From: a virus
Direction: 5' to 3' (one strand)
IMG/VR virus record: IMGVR_UViG_3300042197_004567
Span: 1 to 38,724 of that record
Length of the DNA: 38,724 bases
Numbering within the stretch: the stretch's first letter is position 1; each line of letters begins with the position of its first letter. Both the position numbers and the translations under genes were made by a program. The notes beneath the pieces are model-generated. The model did no database searches. It worked only from the letters and a program-made list of their open reading frames with translations, and was not told the origin of the DNA. Below, piece by piece: positions 37,623 through 38,724 of this stretch.

Positions 37623-38724
37623 ATGCCAGACTCACAGCCATTACCCGCTTCCCCCGATCTGGCCTCCCAGTTCCAGCCCGATTACACGCCCGAACAGATG
37701 GAGAATCTGGGCGTGTACGACGCGTTATACAGGGGCAAAGGCCCGCGCTTGGCCAGCCTGGGCGAGTGGAAGCCCGAGTGGATTTCTGAGCACGATCCCA
37801 AGGGCTGGGCGCAGTGGTACAAGCGCTATGCGTCCGGGCGCAGAATCCCCGACGAAGACGAGCGCCAGATGAAGCGCTGGCTGAGTTTCAAGGCGCGCCA
37901 CGGTGGTCCGTTTGTGAAAAACCCCACGGCCCGACGCGGCTGGGCATTAAGAAACTGGGGCATCGAGCCTGCGAACTTGGTCACTAAAGACCTGCGAAAT
38001 AGTACCCTAGAGATGCTCGACGCCTACAAGACCAAGGCGATGCAGAGACACATTGCCGAGCAGCAAAACCCAGAAAAACAAGCCGACCTGCTCCCCGAGG
38101 TCCAACTTCAAGACCATCAGAAGCGCATTGCCGACAGAATCACGGGCGGCGACAACCGGTTGCTCGTCTACCACGGCCTGGGCTCTGGGAAATCTTTGTC
38201 AGCCTTGGCCGCCGCTGAAGCCGCCAAGAAAGTCTACGGCGACCAGTATGGCGTCGTGGTCCCGGCCGCGCTCAAGGGGAACTTCGACAAGGAAGTGAAG
38301 AAGTTTACAACCGGCTCCGACCCCGAGATTCTGAGCTACACGGGCCTGGGGCTGGGCAAACAGTTTCAAGAGCAGCCCGAAACGCTGGTCATGGACGAGG
38401 CTCACCGGTTGCGCAATCCCGGCGGCGCGGCAGCCCAGGCGGCCAGCCGTGAAGCCCGCAGCGCCAAGAATTTACTCCTGCTCACCGGTTCGCCGATCAC
38501 CAACTCGCCGACCGATCTGGCGAATTTGCTGTCATTACTGCACAACAAGACAATCACGCCCGAGGAGTTCGAGAAGAAGTTCATCGGCCATAAACAAGTC
38601 GATCCGGGCGTGCTCAACTGGTTCCGCGGGATCAAGCCGGGCGACCAGCCTGTCGTCAAGAACGAGAAACTCCTGCGCGAATTGCTGCGGGGCAAAGTCG
38701 ACTATCAGCCCAGCAAAACCCCCG
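37623..38724 (+). CDS. SNF2-type helicase, 3' end cut by window edge
   Basis: The frame is open from ATG 37623 to the last base (367 codons visible). The N-terminus contains a DPKGWAQWYKRYASGRRIPDEDERQMKRWLSFKARHG block (about 58-94, written in two halves: DPKGWAQWYKRYA and SGRRIPDEDERQMKRW) known from giant-virus and phage proteins. The helicase core starts near 160 with LQDHQKRIADRI, the Walker A HGLGSGKS (184-191, Lys190), DEAH (258-261) and motif III-like LLTGSPITNSPTDL (287-299). It would remodel or translocate on DNA. Typical of the SNF2 branch in phages. The rest, including the second RecA lobe, lies outside the window. Confidence 0.85.
   Translation, partial: MPDSQPLPASPDLASQFQPDYTPEQMENLGVYDALYRGKGPRLASLGEWKPEWISEHDPKGWAQWYKRYASGRRIPDEDERQMKRWLSFKARHGGPFVKNPTARRGWALRNWGIEPANLVTKDLRNSTLEMLDAYKTKAMQRHIAEQQNPEKQADLLPEVQLQDHQKRIADRITGGDNRLLVYHGLGSGKSLSALAAAEAAKKVYGDQYGVVVPAALKGNFDKEVKKFTTGSDPEILSYTGLGLGKQFQEQPETLVMDEAHRLRNPGGAAAQAASREARSAKNLLLLTGSPITNSPTDLANLLSLLHNKTITPEEFEKKFIGHKQVDPGVLNWFRGIKPGDQPVVKNEKLLRELLRGKVDYQPSKTP

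Overview
The window looks like part of a large tailed-phage genome rather than a bacterial chromosome. Almost every gene is on the + strand, tightly packed, often with 4-base ATGA stop/start overlaps. Much of the coding space is giant modular fibre-like proteins, there are many small proteins of types common in large phages, and there are phage-style tRNAs, a tmRNA, nucleotide-salvage enzymes and an SNF2-type helicase. Only two genes are on the - strand: a homing-endonuclease-like gene and a small zinc peptidase. Cys-rich GACC-type repeats (17393-18817) and a secreted small protein with a GGNSGYEG/NNCC core (25413-25775) remind me, from memory, of planctomycete proteins, so a planctomycete-like host is a tentative inference.

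Region 1 (1-18817) is a virion-surface or tail-fibre block. It holds a collagen-like fibre end, an LCCL-like protein, three proteins built from fibronectin III, Ig-like and an unnamed PPxTGW module, a sulfotransferase-like protein, cytidine deaminase, a long collagen-like protein, a 1268-residue FG-GAP propeller fibre and a Cys-rich protein. Near-identical DNA modules recur between genes, and one FN3 domain seems to have been split between two adjacent genes.

Region 2 (18825-22358) has thymidine kinase, coiled-coil and membrane small proteins, a glycosyltransferase and a secreted NTF2-like protein.

Region 3 (22365-27129) is rich in RNA genes. A tRNA-Lys(UUU) gene is interrupted in its anticodon by a complete group I intron of only 194 nt, next to an antisense homing-endonuclease gene that ends exactly at the 3' splice boundary. 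tRNA-Leu(UAA) and tRNA-Glu(UUC) follow. A structured 57-nt hairpin, a 162-nt three-way-junction RNA with a canonical T arm, and a full tmRNA (tag GAFAPALAA) then form what looks like one RNA operon closed by a strong terminator. Small phage proteins are interspersed.

Region 4 (27163-30378) carries small conserved phage proteins, a YiiX-like papain-fold protein and two terminators that share a 21-base tail sequence.

Region 5 (30440-38724) has two long, probably virion-associated proteins with glycine zippers, a zinc peptidase, an FkbM methyltransferase, and a run of secreted proteins (thioredoxin-like, trypsin-like protease and, probably, a CAP-domain protein). The window ends inside an SNF2-type helicase.

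Together the genes suggest a virus that builds a complex adhesive surface, carries its own translation and ribosome-rescue RNAs, salvages pyrimidines and exports enzymes to the host envelope.
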